Below are positions 8,831 to 16,589 of a stretch of 34,829 nt of DNA, piece by piece. This stretch comes from JASGCK01 sp031538565 (GTDB lineage Bacteria > Pseudomonadota > Gammaproteobacteria > Burkholderiales > Burkholderiaceae_C), in assembly GCA_031538565.1 (NCBI GenBank), contig JAVKLS010000055.1, forward strand, positions 1 through 34,829, read 5' to 3'. The notes under the pieces were generated by a model. It was not told the DNA's origin. It saw only the letters and a list, made by a program, of their open reading frames with translations, and made no database searches. Every line of letters begins with the position of its first letter. Positions within the stretch are counted from its first letter, which is position 1. The position numbers and the translations under genes are program-made.

Positions 8831-8854
8831 CGTTCGGGCTGAGCCTGTCGAAGT
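8831..8854. repeat. Probable dispersed intergenic repeat core (TTCGGGCTGAGCCTGTCGAA)
   Basis: The intergenic core at 8833-8852 begins TTCG and ends CGAA and resembles a short motif of the form CTTCGACAGGCTCAG...CGAACG that I know as a frequent intergenic repeat in many bacterial genomes. Only one copy is in this window, so repetition cannot be shown here. It lies between the divergent DUF2946 genes, where promoters for both operons must also be. Confidence 0.4.
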
Positions 8855-8878
8855 CCTTGGTTTAATTAGAATAGTCGC

Positions 8879-9277
8879 GTGTCGCAATACCTTTTCCGCT
8901 TCTTACAAAACGCTCGCCAATCTAACCGCCTGATTCACGCGTTGGCGCTGGCATTTGTGCTCAGTTTGGGGGCTGCCACGGTCTCGCCTGCTGTGCAAGC
9001 TGCGAACCAGACACCCGATCAGCAATTGATTTGCTTGGGGCAAGGCGGCATGAAGCTGATTACTTTTGCCCGAGATGGTTCGGTTAAGGATGTGCAAATC
9101 ACGCCTGGGTTAGATTGCCCGCTGTGCGGGGCGACGTACGCACCCGCGCCTGTGGCGTTGCTTGCCAAAACGCTACCCGCGCATCACTTGGGCGAAGCCC
9201 CGTGGGTGCAGGCGGGCGTACCCGCAGGCTTTGAATTTCGCGCCCCGCCAGCAAGAGCCCCGCCCATTCAATCTTAA
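8879..9277 (+). CDS. DUF2946-like exported protein
   Basis: A 132-residue protein with a signal-peptide-like segment (about 18-41, ending VQAAN), a CPLCGA pair of cysteines around residue 81, and the proline-rich end RAPPARAPPIQS, which matches the DUF2946 C-terminus. The frame opens with a GTG at 8879 without a recognisable ribosome site, so the exact start is uncertain. It is first in a rightward set with a YcnI-like gene and a PCuAC gene, and divergent from another DUF2946 gene 103 bp away. A role in periplasmic copper handling is inferred from neighbours only. Confidence 0.7.
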   Translation: MSQYLFRFLQNARQSNRLIHALALAFVLSLGAATVSPAVQAANQTPDQQLICLGQGGMKLITFARDGSVKDVQITPGLDCPLCGATYAPAPVALLAKTLPAHHLGEAPWVQAGVPAGFEFRAPPARAPPIQS

Positions 9278-9347
9278 AAATCAAACTTGATCCGAGCGCG
9301 TGCTTTGCACGTGTGTCGATTTCTTTTTATTTTTAGATTGGATTGTT

Positions 9348-9908
9348 ATGAAAAAAATTTTCCTCAGTGCAACGCTCGCCATGCTGTTCGGTACACAAGT
9401 GGCGCTTGCACACGTCACGCTTGAAGTGCCAAAAGCTGAGGCGTCAGCAAGTTACAAGGCTGTGTTTCGCGTGGCTCATGCGTGCACAGCAGGCGGCGTG
9501 ACGACGGCGCTTTCGGTTGCCGTTCCCGATGGTGTGAGCAACGTTAAACCCATGCCTAAAGCGGGCTGGACGATTAGCTTGAAGCAAGCCAAACTGACCC
9601 AGCCGCTACTGGTTCATGGCCGCAGCATCTCGCACGTCGTGCAGGAGGTCACGTGGACTGCCGCCAGCAAAGAGGCGGCGCTCCGCGATGAGCAATATGA
9701 CGAATTCACGCTTCGCGTCACGCTGCCCGATCAGGCGGGCAATTTGTGGTGGAAGTCGGTTCAAACGTGCGAGAGTGGTCAAAGTCGGTGGGTGGAAGTT
9801 CCTGCAAAAGGCGTATCAACCAAAGGTTTGGCGATGCCAGCAGCCTTATTGGAAGTGCTTGAAATTCCCGCAGAGGTTACGCAATCACCTACCGTGCACG
9901 CTCACTAA
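9348..9908 (+). CDS. YcnI-like (DUF1775) copper-binding protein
   Basis: A 186-residue exported protein. The signal peptide ends at ALA (residue 21), so the mature protein starts with His22 (HVTLEVPKA). In the YcnI family that N-terminal histidine together with a tryptophan binds Cu(II); W134 and W135 in GNLWWKSVQTC are candidates for the latter. The motifs ALSVAVPDGV and PKAGW are typical of DUF1775. I chose the ATG at 9348 because it directly precedes the KKIF signal peptide; an upstream in-frame ATG adds 16 unlikely residues. The downstream PCuAC gene matches the common YcnI-PCuAC pairing in copper uptake and cytochrome oxidase metallation. Confidence 0.87.
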   Translation: MKKIFLSATLAMLFGTQVALAHVTLEVPKAEASASYKAVFRVAHACTAGGVTTALSVAVPDGVSNVKPMPKAGWTISLKQAKLTQPLLVHGRSISHVVQEVTWTAASKEAALRDEQYDEFTLRVTLPDQAGNLWWKSVQTCESGQSRWVEVPAKGVSTKGLAMPAALLEVLEIPAEVTQSPTVHAH

Positions 9909-9946
9909 AATCATTCAGACAAGATTAATTTTTAAAGGAAATTTTT

Positions 9947-10432
9947 ATGTTTAAAAAATTATTGCTCATTGCCAGTTTCACGGTTAGTGCGGCGGCGCTG
10001 GCTCAAACCATGCAGGCCCCTGCGCAAGTGCAAGGCGCTTGGATTCGTGCTACGGTGGACGGGCAAAAAGCCACGGGCGGTTTTATGACGTTGACGGCGC
10101 AAGATGATTTGCGCCTAGTTGGTTTTTCTTCTCCTGCGGCTGGTGCGGCAGAAGTCCACGAAATGGCTATGAGTTCAAATAACGTTATGTCCATGCGCCC
10201 CATTGAGGGTATTGATTTGCCCAAGGGCAAGGCGGTTGCGCTCCAGCCAGGCGGTTATCACTTGATGCTTTTAAATTTGAAACAAACACTTGCTGCGGGT
10301 AGCAGCGTGCCTGTTACGTTGAAGTTTAAAAATGCAAAAGGCACAGCGTCGCAATTGACGGTGACTGTGCCCGTGAGTTTGTCGCCGCAGGCGACGACAG
10401 AGGGCGCATCGCACGCGGGGCACAAACACTAG
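9947..10432 (+). CDS. PCuAC-type periplasmic copper chaperone
   Basis: A 161-residue periplasmic Cu(I) chaperone. Residues 1-19 are a signal peptide (ending ALA before Q20). The copper motif H-X11-M-X21-H-X-M is intact: H71, M83, H105 and M107. A His-rich tail HAGHKH at the C-terminus could be a second copper site, as in related proteins. AAGGAAAT precedes the ATG. In other bacteria PCuAC delivers copper to cytochrome c oxidase, often with Sco. It follows the YcnI-like gene by 38 bp. The TAG stop is followed in the same frame, six bases later, by a GTG-started ORF. Confidence 0.92.
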   Translation: MFKKLLLIASFTVSAAALAQTMQAPAQVQGAWIRATVDGQKATGGFMTLTAQDDLRLVGFSSPAAGAAEVHEMAMSSNNVMSMRPIEGIDLPKGKAVALQPGGYHLMLLNLKQTLAAGSSVPVTLKFKNAKGTASQLTVTVPVSLSPQATTEGASHAGHKH

Positions 10433-10438
10433 CGCGCG

Positions 10439-10798
10439 GTGAATTTGAGGGACTGCTGTTTGAGCAAGCCATTAAAAGACGACAGCGTGTGGACGGTTGG
10501 TTTGCGCTGTTCGTTTTTTAAGGGCGAAGTCAAATCGGTGCAAGTTCTGGCAAGCTGCGGCAATAAAAAAATTGACGCCCAAGCCGTTGCCGAAATGAAG
10601 AGCAAGCATGCGCCCGAGGTGGCGTTTGGCACGCAGCGTCACGAGTATTGGAAAGCGATGACGTGGACGATGCCCAAGGGCGCGCCTTATGGTGAGCCCC
10701 GTTTGCCGCCCAAGTTGTCCGCGCCGCACACACTGCGCGGCGCGCAGTTTGCGGTTGTGTCTAGCATGAGTGCGTCCGCGCAATTTGGCGTGAGCTAA
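10439..10798 (+). CDS. Small hypothetical protein, possible TonB C-terminal-like fragment
   Basis: A 119-residue frame in the same reading frame as the PCuAC gene, beginning just after its TAG stop. The GTG at 10439 has no ribosome site; a TTG at 10445 is an alternative. The segment GEVKSVQVLASCGNKKIDAQAVAEM resembles the start of a TonB C-terminal domain, but there is no membrane anchor and no signal peptide. Codon use looks like that of neighbouring real genes. It may be translated by coupling, by readthrough of the PCuAC stop, or be a decaying fragment. Function unknown; assignment is tentative. Confidence 0.5.
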   Translation: MNLRDCCLSKPLKDDSVWTVGLRCSFFKGEVKSVQVLASCGNKKIDAQAVAEMKSKHAPEVAFGTQRHEYWKAMTWTMPKGAPYGEPRLPPKLSAPHTLRGAQFAVVSSMSASAQFGVS

Positions 10799-10810
10799 AT
10801 CGGGCGAGGC

Positions 10811-11647
10811 TTAAAACTCTAGGTTGTCGATCAAGCGTGTGCTGCCAAGCCTTGCCGCACCAAGAGCAACCCACGGCTCGCGCTTGGTGTGATTGATCTG
10901 CGCTAAATTTTCCTGCGTGCGAATACACAAGTAGTCTGGTTGCCAACCTTGATTGCGCAAGGTTTGCATGGCATCCATCTCAATGGCTTGGATGTTCGCG
11001 TTTGGCAGCGCGGCTGCATCTGCCATGCGGCGAAGCGTTTGCGCCAGCGCCGTTGCCGCTTGGCGCTCGGCGGCGCTTAAATAACGGTTGCGAGAACTGA
11101 GCGCCAGTCCATCACCTGCCCGTAGCGTCTCGCCCGCCAAGATGCGAATCGGCAGCGCGAATTGGCGCACCATGCCGCGAATAACAGCAAGCTGTTGGTA
11201 ATCTTTTTTGCCAAATACGGCGATGTCGGGCTGCATGATTTGAAATAGTTTCAGCACCACGGTACACACTCCCGTAAAAAATCCAGGGCGGAATTCGCCT
11301 TCCAACTTATCGGCAAGCAAGGGCGGTGGCTGAACTTTGTAGCTTTGCGGCTCGGGGTATAACTCGGCCTCGCTGGGCGCAAATAACACGTCGCAGCCCG
11401 CGCTGGTCAATGCCTGCACGTCGTCGTCCCACGTGCGTGGGTAGGAGTCAAAATCTTCGTGCGGCAAAAATTGCAAGCGATTGACAAAGATGCTGACAAT
11501 GCAAATGTCGGCATGGGCTTTTGCTTGTGCGATTAGTGCCAAATGTCCCGCGTGCAAATTGCCCATTGTGGGGACGAAGCCGCGCGTCTTGTTTGCGTGC
11601 TCGCGCAGGTAGGCGCGTAGCTCGGGGAGGCTACGAAAAATTACCAT
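10811..11647 (-). CDS. panC: Pantothenate synthetase (pantoate-beta-alanine ligase)
   Basis: Joins pantoate and beta-alanine using ATP, the last step of pantothenate synthesis. The 278-residue protein has the HIGH-type VPTMGNLHAGH (25-35), VSIFVNRLQF, the YPRTWDDD stretch, FGKKDYQQL and LALSSRNRYLS. The family consensus NPLQF is changed to NRLQF here. Its ATG lies inside the last codons of panB (7-bp overlap ATGGTAA), so the two are translationally coupled. Confidence 0.95.
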   Translation of the reverse strand: MVIFRSLPELRAYLREHANKTRGFVPTMGNLHAGHLALIAQAKAHADICIVSIFVNRLQFLPHEDFDSYPRTWDDDVQALTSAGCDVLFAPSEAELYPEPQSYKVQPPPLLADKLEGEFRPGFFTGVCTVVLKLFQIMQPDIAVFGKKDYQQLAVIRGMVRQFALPIRILAGETLRAGDGLALSSRNRYLSAAERQAATALAQTLRRMADAAALPNANIQAIEMDAMQTLRNQGWQPDYLCIRTQENLAQINHTKREPWVALGAARLGSTRLIDNLEF

Positions 11648-12570
11648 GCGTGTAGTTGGTTGTCGGGGAAGCTACCGTCCTTGACAGCTGCCACGTAGGT
11701 GGCAAAGGCTTCTTGGATGCTGTGCGTGCTATTGCGTGCGTCCGCCATAAAGTTGTGCACAAAGCGCGGCATCTTGCCCAAGTTCATACCCAGCATATCG
11801 TGCAGCACCAGCACCTGGCCATCGCAATCTTTGCCCGCGCCAATGCCAATGGTGATGCAACTGGTTAGCAATTGCGTGAGCTTGGCAGCCAAGTTAGCCG
11901 GAACCATTTCTAGTACCAGCATTTGTGCGCCAGCGGCTTCTAGCGCCAGTGCGTCGGCAATCAGTTGTTCGGCGGCTGCGTCATCGCGCCCTTGTACGCG
12001 GTAGCCGCCTAGTGCGTGTACGGTTTGCGGTGTCAAGCCCAAATGGGCGCAAACAGGAATGCCGCGCTCGACTAAAAACCGTACCGTCTCCGTAGTCCAG
12101 CCGCCGCCTTCTAGTTTGACCATGTGCGCACCTGCTTGCATGAGTTGGCAGGCGTTGCCAAAGGCTTGCTCTGGGCTTTGGTGATACGAGCCAAAGGGCA
12201 AATCACCCAGCAGCCATGCCGTGCCTTGTCCGCTGGCAGTCATGCGGCGCAGTCCGCGTGAGACGCTGGCAACGTGGTAGCACATATCTTGCAAACTCAC
12301 GCCCAGCGTGCTGGACAAGCCTTGGCAGACCATGCCTAGAGAGTCTCCTACCAAGATGCACTCTACGCCGCCCGCGTCGGCAACGGCGGCAAAAGTGGCA
12401 TCGTAGGCGGTGATCATGGTGATTTTTTCGCCGCGCAAATGCATCTCGCGCAAACGCGGCAAGCTAATGGGTTTGCGCGGCGCGGCGGGGGTGAGCTTTC
12501 CTGCCCCATAAACACCCGACAGCGTGGTGCTTAGATTGGTGCTGGGTGAGTCGGCGGGTGACTTAATCAT
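11641..12570 (-). CDS. panB: 3-methyl-2-oxobutanoate hydroxymethyltransferase
   Basis: Makes ketopantoate from 2-oxoisovalerate and 5,10-methylene-THF, the first committed step to pantothenate. MITAYDATFAAVADAG, ILVGDSLGMV, LPFGSYH, KLEGGGW and HLGLTPQ are family signatures, and the catalytic Glu region LVLEMVP is present. At 309 residues it is longer than the usual 265-275 because of an N-terminal extension of about 35 residues. The start is supported by AAGGAG and by the ATGA overlap with the end of glcF. Confidence 0.95.
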   Translation of the reverse strand: MIKSPADSPSTNLSTTLSGVYGAGKLTPAAPRKPISLPRLREMHLRGEKITMITAYDATFAAVADAGGVECILVGDSLGMVCQGLSSTLGVSLQDMCYHVASVSRGLRRMTASGQGTAWLLGDLPFGSYHQSPEQAFGNACQLMQAGAHMVKLEGGGWTTETVRFLVERGIPVCAHLGLTPQTVHALGGYRVQGRDDAAAEQLIADALALEAAGAQMLVLEMVPANLAAKLTQLLTSCITIGIGAGKDCDGQVLVLHDMLGMNLGKMPRFVHNFMADARNSTHSIQEAFATYVAAVKDGSFPDNQLHAW

Positions 12571-13802
12571 GTTATGACTCCTTGTGAAAGTGCATCATCC
12601 AAAACTTCAATCCAATGCCTAACGGGCGAGGTCGAACCGCTTTGCAAATGTGTGATGCAGCCAATGTTGGCGCTGATGATGACGTCGGCCTTGGGCAGCG
12701 CGTTTAATTTTTGGTCGCGCAGTTGGTAGGCAATTTTCGGTTGAAGCACCGAGTAAGTACCCGCCGAGCCGCAGCACAGATGGGACTCCAGTTTGCAGAC
12801 TTGCACATCGAAACCCAGTTCGCGCAGCGCAGACTCAACACCGCCTTTAAGTTGCTGGCCATGCTGCAAGGTGCAAGGTGGGTGGTAGGCCAGCGTGGGT
12901 AGCGCATGACCTGCGCCGAGTTTGGCTGCCAGCTCGGGCAGCATGGCGGGAAGCAGCTCGCTTAAATCTACCGCCATCTCACTTATTCGGCTAGCCTTGG
13001 CGGCGTAGGCGCTGTCGTGCGCGAGCAGATGCGCGTAGTCTTTCACCATCACGCCGCAGCCCGAAGCGTTCATGACGATGCGCTCTGCGCCTGCCTGAGC
13101 CGCAGGCCACCACGCATCGATATTGGCCCGCATTTGCGCCTTGGCGGCATTTTGATCGTCTAAATGAAAGTTAATTGCGCCGCAGCATTGGGCTTTGGGT
13201 AGCACCAGCGTTTGAATTCCCACCGCATCCAGCACCCGCGCCGTGGCGACGTTGATGTTTGGCATCATGGCGGGCTGCACACAACCTGCGAGCATGATGA
13301 TTTTGCGTGCGTGGCTGCGAACGGGCCAAGCGCGAACCGATTGCTTGGCAGGAATTTTGTTTTGCAAAGTTTTTGGCAGCCATCCGCGCACGGCTTGTCC
13401 TAGCTTCATAGCGGGAGCAAACAGCGGGGAGTTCAACCCGTGCTTTAAAGCTTTGCGCTGCAAACGATCAAGCAAGGGGCGCTCGGTTTTTTTGTTCACG
13501 ATTTCTCGCCCAATGTCGATGAGCTTGCCGTATTGCACGCCGCTGGGGCAGGTGGACTCACAATTGCGGCAAGTTAGGCAGCGATCCAAATGTATCTGTG
13601 TTTTGCGTGTGGGCGTCTCGCCCTCTAGCACTTGCTTGATGAGGTAAATGCGCCCGCGTGGGCCGTCTAGTTCATCGCCCAGCAATTGATACGTGGGACA
13701 AGTCGCCGTGCAAAAACCGCAGTGCACGCACTTGCCTAAGATGGCTTTGGCAGCCTCGCCGTCCAGGGTGCCAGCAAACTCGGGGGCGAGCGCGGTTTGC
13801 AT
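12567..13802 (-). CDS. glcF: Glycolate oxidase iron-sulfur subunit
   Basis: The Fe-S subunit of the three-part glycolate dehydrogenase GlcDEF, which oxidises glycolate to glyoxylate. Two [4Fe-4S] ferredoxin motifs are intact: C25, C28, C31, C35 and C76, C79, C82, C86. Two CCG (cysteine-rich) domains follow, with AQCCGAINFH and LCCGSAGTYSV. The 411-residue length is normal. It starts 2 bp after the panD stop and overlaps panB by 4 bp. It is separated from glcE by panD and an aldolase gene, which is unusual. Confidence 0.93.
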   Translation of the reverse strand: MQTALAPEFAGTLDGEAAKAILGKCVHCGFCTATCPTYQLLGDELDGPRGRIYLIKQVLEGETPTRKTQIHLDRCLTCRNCESTCPSGVQYGKLIDIGREIVNKKTERPLLDRLQRKALKHGLNSPLFAPAMKLGQAVRGWLPKTLQNKIPAKQSVRAWPVRSHARKIIMLAGCVQPAMMPNINVATARVLDAVGIQTLVLPKAQCCGAINFHLDDQNAAKAQMRANIDAWWPAAQAGAERIVMNASGCGVMVKDYAHLLAHDSAYAAKASRISEMAVDLSELLPAMLPELAAKLGAGHALPTLAYHPPCTLQHGQQLKGGVESALRELGFDVQVCKLESHLCCGSAGTYSVLQPKIAYQLRDQKLNALPKADVIISANIGCITHLQSGSTSPVRHWIEVLDDALSQGVIT

Positions 13803-13804
13803 GG

Positions 13805-14185
13805 TTAAACCACTTGCAGCGGCACGCGATCGCGCAAATCGGTTTGACGGTTTTGTGCATCCACAAATACCAACCGAGGTTTATGCGCCGCAGCATCGGC
13901 GTCAGCAATGCTGGCAAAACTGGCGATGATGATTAGGTCGCCTTGGCTTGCGCGCCGCGCTGCCGAGCCGTTCACGGAAATCATGCCCGAGCCGCGCTTG
14001 CCGCGAATGGCATAGGTAACAAAACGCTCGCCATTGTTGATGTTCCAGATGTGCACTTGTTCGTTTTCACAAATGTTGGCGGCATCGAGCAAGTCTTCGT
14101 CAATGGCGCAAGAGCCTTCGTAGTGCAGTTCGCACTGAGTGACCACAGCGCGGTGAATTTTGGATTTGAGTAGGGTGCGAATCAT
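13805..14185 (-). CDS. panD: Aspartate 1-decarboxylase proenzyme
   Basis: Decarboxylates aspartate to beta-alanine for PanC. The 126-residue precursor contains the self-cleavage site G24-S25 (YEGSCAID), where the pyruvoyl group forms at S25. The conserved NGERFVTYAIRGKRGSG and NGSAARRASQGDLIIIASF segments are present. It lies between the aldolase gene (18 bp) and glcF (2 bp) on the same strand. With panB and panC the operon can supply both halves of pantothenate; ketopantoate reductase is the only missing step, and a PanE-like gene is at 25394. Confidence 0.97.
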   Translation of the reverse strand: MIRTLLKSKIHRAVVTQCELHYEGSCAIDEDLLDAANICENEQVHIWNINNGERFVTYAIRGKRGSGMISVNGSAARRASQGDLIIIASFASIADADAAAHKPRLVFVDAQNRQTDLRDRVPLQVV

Positions 14186-14203
14186 GCGTGCGATTTTAGA
14201 TGC

Positions 14204-14992
14204 TCAATCTAAAAAATCAGGACTCTCTTTTAATGCCCGCGCATAGAGCAATTGAAATTGAAACCATCCCGAGTACTCAGTTCCAACCACGCCAAAGGCT
14301 TGCTCAGCTGCTGCGGGCGGCACTTCGCGCAGCAGCTCTCCGTTTGCCGCCGCCAGCGCCAGCAGTTCGACTTGGCAATTGCGCTCCATGCTGACGTAAA
14401 ACCATGCGGCCGACTCCACCGATTGACCTACGGTGAGCAGTCCATGGTTGCGCAGCACGACCGCTTTGTGTGTGCCCAGTGCCTTGGCAATGCGCACGCC
14501 TTCTTCTAAATCCAGCACTACGCCGCCGTAGTCGTCGTACAGCACATGGTCTTTGTAAAACGCACAAGCGTCTTGGCTAATCATGGACAGAGCCTTGCCC
14601 AGCATGGAAAACGCACGACCATGAATGCCATGCGTGTGGGCGGCAGCGACGACATCGGGACGCGCTTCGTGGATACGCGAGTGAATCGCAAACGCGGCGC
14701 GGTTTAACGGATGCGAGCCTTCGACAATGTTGCCGTGATGATCGACGCGAATTAAATTGCTGACCTTGACTTGGCTAAAGTGCACGCCAAACGGATTAAC
14801 CCAAAACGTGGTGGAATGCTCGGGGTCACGTGCGGTGATGTGTCCTGCTGCGCCTTCATCTAAGCCAAAACGAGAAAAAATGCGAAATGCACCAGCCAGT
14901 CTTTGCTTGCGGTGCAGTCGCTCGTCCGCTAGGCTGGCAAACGTGGGCGACATGGGCATGGCAATTCCTGCATTAGTTTTTGCGTCGCTCAT
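14204..14992 (-). CDS. Class II aldolase/adducin family protein
   Basis: A 262-residue protein with the class II aldolase fold. The metal histidines are visible as AHTHGIHG (H119, H121) and RNHG (H183). The N-terminal GHITARDP segment is typical of the adducin-like branch. Where sugar-phosphate aldolases have a catalytic glutamate before PxH, this protein reads EGSHPLNRAAF, so standard aldolase chemistry is doubtful. Its ATG overlaps the glcE stop (ATGA) with AGGA upstream, so it is coupled to glcE. Its substrate is unknown; a small hydroxy-acid or its product fits the glycolate context only by inference. Confidence 0.85.
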   Translation of the reverse strand: MSDAKTNAGIAMPMSPTFASLADERLHRKQRLAGAFRIFSRFGLDEGAAGHITARDPEHSTTFWVNPFGVHFSQVKVSNLIRVDHHGNIVEGSHPLNRAAFAIHSRIHEARPDVVAAAHTHGIHGRAFSMLGKALSMISQDACAFYKDHVLYDDYGGVVLDLEEGVRIAKALGTHKAVVLRNHGLLTVGQSVESAAWFYVSMERNCQVELLALAAANGELLREVPPAAAEQAFGVVGTEYSGWFQFQLLYARALKESPDFLD

Positions 14993-16143
14993 GGTGACAT
15001 CCTTTTCGTGTTGAAAATTTGATGCGGATCGAGCTCGTGCCGCAGGCGTTGGTTGAGGGTCTCTAGCACCGCGCTTTGTTTTTGGAATACGCTAGACGCT
15101 TTGTCCGCGTCGCCATATTTTTGACTGGCGCGAAACAGCACGGCATGGCCACCAAGTTTGCTGGCCATCGTTTTTAGCGTCGCACCGTTGGCGGCTGTTG
15201 CCCACAACCAGCGCTGCGCGCCTTGCCATTCAATGTATTGAGCAGGGTCGCCCACTTGCGACAAATCCAGCGCAGGCGTGGCCGCAGGAAGTGAGAGCCG
15301 CCACAGACAGACATCGGCGGTAGGCGCTTGGGTAAAGAAGGGCAGTTGGTGGCTGTTCGCTTTGCGCCAATCTTGCGCGGCAGCAACCGTCTCCATGAGT
15401 GCTGCCGCGCCACCAGCTGCTTGCACGTCTTTTTTGATAAGCGCCAGCCCACTACTCACCGTTGCTTTTGCGCCGCGCAAGCGCACAAATAGATAATCGG
15501 CGGGAGGAGTGGTTGTGCCGTCTGGCACCCACGCCGTGCTGTTAATGGGCAGCGGCTGGGCGCGCCATTGGTTCAGCAGTTTGAGTGCTCCAGCTTGCCC
15601 GATTTGACACCTCAGCGTGGCATCTTCCACTGGAATGGGCAGCACTTTGAGCGAGACTTCGGCAATGAGCGCCAGCGTGCCCATTGAGCCCGCTAAAAGG
15701 CGCGACACGTCGTAGCCCGCTACGTTTTTCATGACTGTGCCGCCAAAGCGGAGTACCTCGCCAGCTCCGCTGACGATTTGCACGCCCAAAATGTGGTCGC
15801 GAACCGATCCGCAGCTGGCCCTTGCCGCGCCGCTTAGTCCTGCGGCAACCATCCCGCCTACGGTGGATGCGCCTTGACTAAAGCTAGGCGGCTCAAATGG
15901 CAGGTATTGATTTTTTTCTAAGAGTGCAGCCTCTAACTCGGCAAGTGGCGTGCCTGCGCGTGCGGTGACAACAAGCTCGCTGGGCTCATAGCTGCAAATG
16001 CCGCTGTAGCTGCGCGTGTCCAGCACAGCAAAGTTGCCCAGCGCATTGCCATAAAAATCTTTGCTACCACCGCCTCGGATGCGAAGCGCTTGTTTGCTGG
16101 CGCGAGCTTGGTTGATTTGATTTTGAAGGTGATGCGGCGTCAT
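14989..16143 (-). CDS. glcE: Glycolate oxidase FAD-binding subunit
   Basis: The smaller FAD subunit of glycolate dehydrogenase. The 384-residue protein has the FAD_binding_4 pattern RIRGGGSKDFYG, then VVTARAGTPLAELEAAL, GGMVAAGLSGAAR, SVRDHILGVQIV and GGTVMKNVAGYDVSRLLAGSMGTL, ending with a DPHQIFN motif. I chose the ATG at 16143; an in-frame TTG nine codons upstream would overlap the ccdB relic. No glcD precedes it: the upstream DNA is a decayed toxin-antitoxin pair. GlcE normally needs GlcD, so either glcD lies elsewhere or the complex differs. Confidence 0.92.
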   Translation of the reverse strand: MTPHHLQNQINQARASKQALRIRGGGSKDFYGNALGNFAVLDTRSYSGICSYEPSELVVTARAGTPLAELEAALLEKNQYLPFEPPSFSQGASTVGGMVAAGLSGAARASCGSVRDHILGVQIVSGAGEVLRFGGTVMKNVAGYDVSRLLAGSMGTLALIAEVSLKVLPIPVEDATLRCQIGQAGALKLLNQWRAQPLPINSTAWVPDGTTTPPADYLFVRLRGAKATVSSGLALIKKDVQAAGGAAALMETVAAAQDWRKANSHQLPFFTQAPTADVCLWRLSLPAATPALDLSQVGDPAQYIEWQGAQRWLWATAANGATLKTMASKLGGHAVLFRASQKYGDADKASSVFQKQSAVLETLNQRLRHELDPHQIFNTKRMSP

Positions 16144-16153
16144 GGTTTTAGGT

Positions 16154-16329
16154 TTAGATGGCGCGCTCAATTAGCCAATCAACGAGTCCTTGTTGGATAG
16201 CCTTTTTTGACAATTTTGGTGCATCGAGCAATTCAATAATATCGCTCAATTCATCCGATTGTCCACCATGTAGGGATAAGCTTCACGCTGAGCGATGCTT
16301 GGATTTTGGTAAACGTCAAATTGCGCCAT
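16154..16329 (-). pseudogene. ccdB: Decayed CcdB-type toxin gene
   Basis: The ATG at 16329 opens a 27-codon frame reading MAQFDVYQNPSIAQREAY and PYMVD, the N-terminus typical of CcdB toxins (gyrase poisons), and then stops. After a frame change near codon 24 the other frame continues QSDELSD, matching the CcdB consensus VDVQSDLL, and runs to a TAA at 16154 through LVDWLIERAI, which may be a rearranged C-terminus. The central VVVPL region is missing. The simplest reading is a small frameshifting deletion plus a larger internal loss. It follows the CcdA-like gene by 16 bp and ends 10 bp before glcE. Confidence 0.7.
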
Positions 16330-16345
16330 GATGACGGTTAAATGT

Positions 16346-16534
16346 TTACCAGACGCGGTGCGATTCACCAAACACGCCGTATTCCTGTGTCAGTCGGTTT
16401 TGCTCGGCAATCCACTCTTTGTACGTTTCATTAAATGCTTTGTGTTCAGCGGACAAGCTCTGAGTGGTTGTGGGCTGTTCAAGCGTTGCACGGTGTTCGG
16501 TGCAGTTTTTGATTTCGTCGGTAGTGCTAAGCAT
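16346..16534 (-). CDS. ccdA: CcdA-like antitoxin
   Basis: A 62-residue protein whose second half, KEWIAEQNRLTQEYGVFGES plus HRVW, matches the C-terminal toxin-neutralising end of CcdA antitoxins (W...N......G.F.d..R.F). The ATLEQ at residues 16-20 recalls the end of the CcdA ribbon-helix-helix domain, but the N-terminal DNA-binding part is short and degenerate. An AAGGGG ribosome site precedes the ATG. It is followed by the broken ccdB, so it is an antitoxin without a working toxin, probably a relic of a former addiction module. Confidence 0.65.
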   Translation of the reverse strand: MLSTTDEIKNCTEHRATLEQPTTTQSLSAEHKAFNETYKEWIAEQNRLTQEYGVFGESHRVW

Positions 16535-16589
16535 GGCGCGTCCCCTTTAAGAAGAAATTATTTTAAGTATTCGGTGTTCATGCATGAAC

